Source of the DNA: Formicarius rufipectus
Taxonomy: Eukaryota; Chordata; Aves; Passeriformes; Formicariidae
Assembly: GCA_013399695.1 (NCBI GenBank)
Contig: VXAU01004795.1
Location: forward strand, 61,572-125,571
Direction of reading: 5' to 3'
DNA length: 64,000 nt
Within the stretch, counting starts at the first letter, position 1. The number at the start of each line of letters is the position of its first letter. The position numbers and the translations under genes were made by a program. The notes below the pieces were generated by a model. That model did not search any database, was not told the origin of the DNA, and was given only the letters and a program-made list of their open reading frames with translations. Of this stretch, positions 62,851 through 64,000 are shown in pieces.

Positions 62851-64000
62851 CTATTTGGTATGGGAAGAAAAAATTATCACAGCCTAGTTTCTTACGGAAA
62901 AAAAGTCATCACACTTCCTCTGCATTTACTCTCAGTTGTTCAATGTCCCCTCACAAAAGGGAGATATTTACACCTATACTGATGCAAGACTGGAGTTTGA
63001 ACTCAGGTCTTCTAAACACAGGAGAACTCTCATGAAAGATGTGTTTAATGACACAGCCAACACCACTGACCAAAAGCCAGTCCATACAAACCAAACTTCC
63101 TTTGCCTCACTACACACAGTAAGTATTTTGAGAAGGCAGCAAAAATGCACAGTGCTAGCTCATCCAGACAGACAGACAGAAGGAGCTCAGACAGGCATGG
63201 AGGTATTGCTTAATGGTTGAAGCCTCTGAACCTAGAATACAGCAGAAAGCCCCTAGTCTGTTAATCCACTTACAATGTCTAGTTTTTAACTTGGAAGAAA
63301 ACCAAGTCCTACCCTCCCATGCAACAAGAGAAGGAAGAACTATCACATTCCTTGCCAGCAGGTTCTCAAGAAGCCAATGTCTGTGCACCTTGGGCCAGCT
63401 GGGGCTGACAAGCAGCTTCCCGGCTGTCTGTAGCCATCTGTAACAGGTCTCACCTGGCAAGCTAACCTCCCTAACTGCATCACTGGAGTGGCAAGCTCTG
63501 CAGAAATTTAAAAAACTTTTCAGTTTAAAAGGTAAATTTTACTAGAAACTAAAATTAACTTCTTAAGCAGGAAAAGCAAAGTGCTTATGCAAAAAAAAAA
63601 AAAAAAATTAAAAAAAAACACAAACCAACAAACAAAAACAAACAAACAAGAAATAAAACAAATGTATAGGCAGATCCCTTCTAAGAGACTTCTTCCCTTT
63701 TGCAGGTTTGATTCTGGTCACTCCAGTGGGTTTCTAGATTGCAGCAAACCCTGTATAATCCTTCCCCCAAGGAAGTTGCTCTTTCTATCACAAGGGGTGT
63801 GGCCACATGCTCCCCAACTCTATAGCATCTCGTCATTAGTGGCAGGCTCCCAGGGCTCTGGTATCCCTTTCACCACTTACCAATCAAGCAGAGATTATGT
63901 CCTAAGCATTAGGTTTCATGACCTTGTACTGGTCTGAGCAAGCCAAACTTTATGTTGTCTGGGTTGCTTCGATACTGCCTGTATTTCTGCACACAATCTA
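62851..64000. other. non-coding right edge
   Basis: Contains a short (GACA)n stretch near 63168-63180 and the A-rich tract at 63.6 kb. No gene recognised. Confidence 0.5.
63591..63660. repeat. A-rich and (AAAC)n-like low-complexity tract
   Basis: 17 A, then AATTA-type interruptions and imperfect AAAC/ACAA units. Confidence 0.9.

Overview
The window reads as vertebrate nuclear DNA and almost certainly comes from a bird. Coding sequence is sparse and split into short exons with GT/GC...AG borders. The dispersed repeats are CR1 LINE 3' ends, including one copy with the tandem octamer of the ATTCTRTG type, together with LTR-like fragments of kinds I know from avian genomes. The sequence is AT-rich, with A/T homopolymers and a few simple repeats. 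There are no bacterial-style operons, no CRISPR array and no RNA gene that I could support.

Two members of the TMPRSS11 (HAT/DESC1) family of type II transmembrane serine proteases lie in tandem on the minus strand. The right-hand gene (31063-39020) can be followed exon by exon through nine exons. It has a cytoplasmic tail plus membrane anchor, a SEA domain over three exons, a linker, and a trypsin-like protease with a complete catalytic triad and a stop codon. These exons encode 420 residues in one continuous phase-consistent frame. The closest family member I recognise is TMPRSS11E (DESC1). Its first coding exon is not proven. A 43-codon open exon at 62721-62850 has good splice sites and fitting phases and may be an upstream exon, which would imply an intron of about 23.7 kb.

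The left-hand gene (11693-12568) shows only the membrane-anchor exon and the first SEA exon. Both are intact and have good splice sites. No later SEA or protease exon could be found in the 11.7 kb that follows in its transcription direction. It may continue past the left edge through a very long intron, or it may be a truncated paralogue.

Layout: 1-11.7 kb is non-coding with one old CR1. 11.7-12.6 kb holds the partial TMPRSS11 paralogue. 12.6-31 kb is intergenic, with LTR-like fragments at 17.1 and 25.5 kb, two CR1 pieces and unassigned ORFs. 31-39 kb is the TMPRSS11E-like gene. 39-62.7 kb is intron or intergenic sequence with three CR1 fragments, one of them about 660 bp. 62.7 kb holds the candidate exon. 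The last 1.2 kb is non-coding.

I found no undescribed multi-gene system. The points most worth checking are the orphan exon pair, the candidate far-upstream exon, and a GC-AG intron in the TMPRSS11E-like gene.
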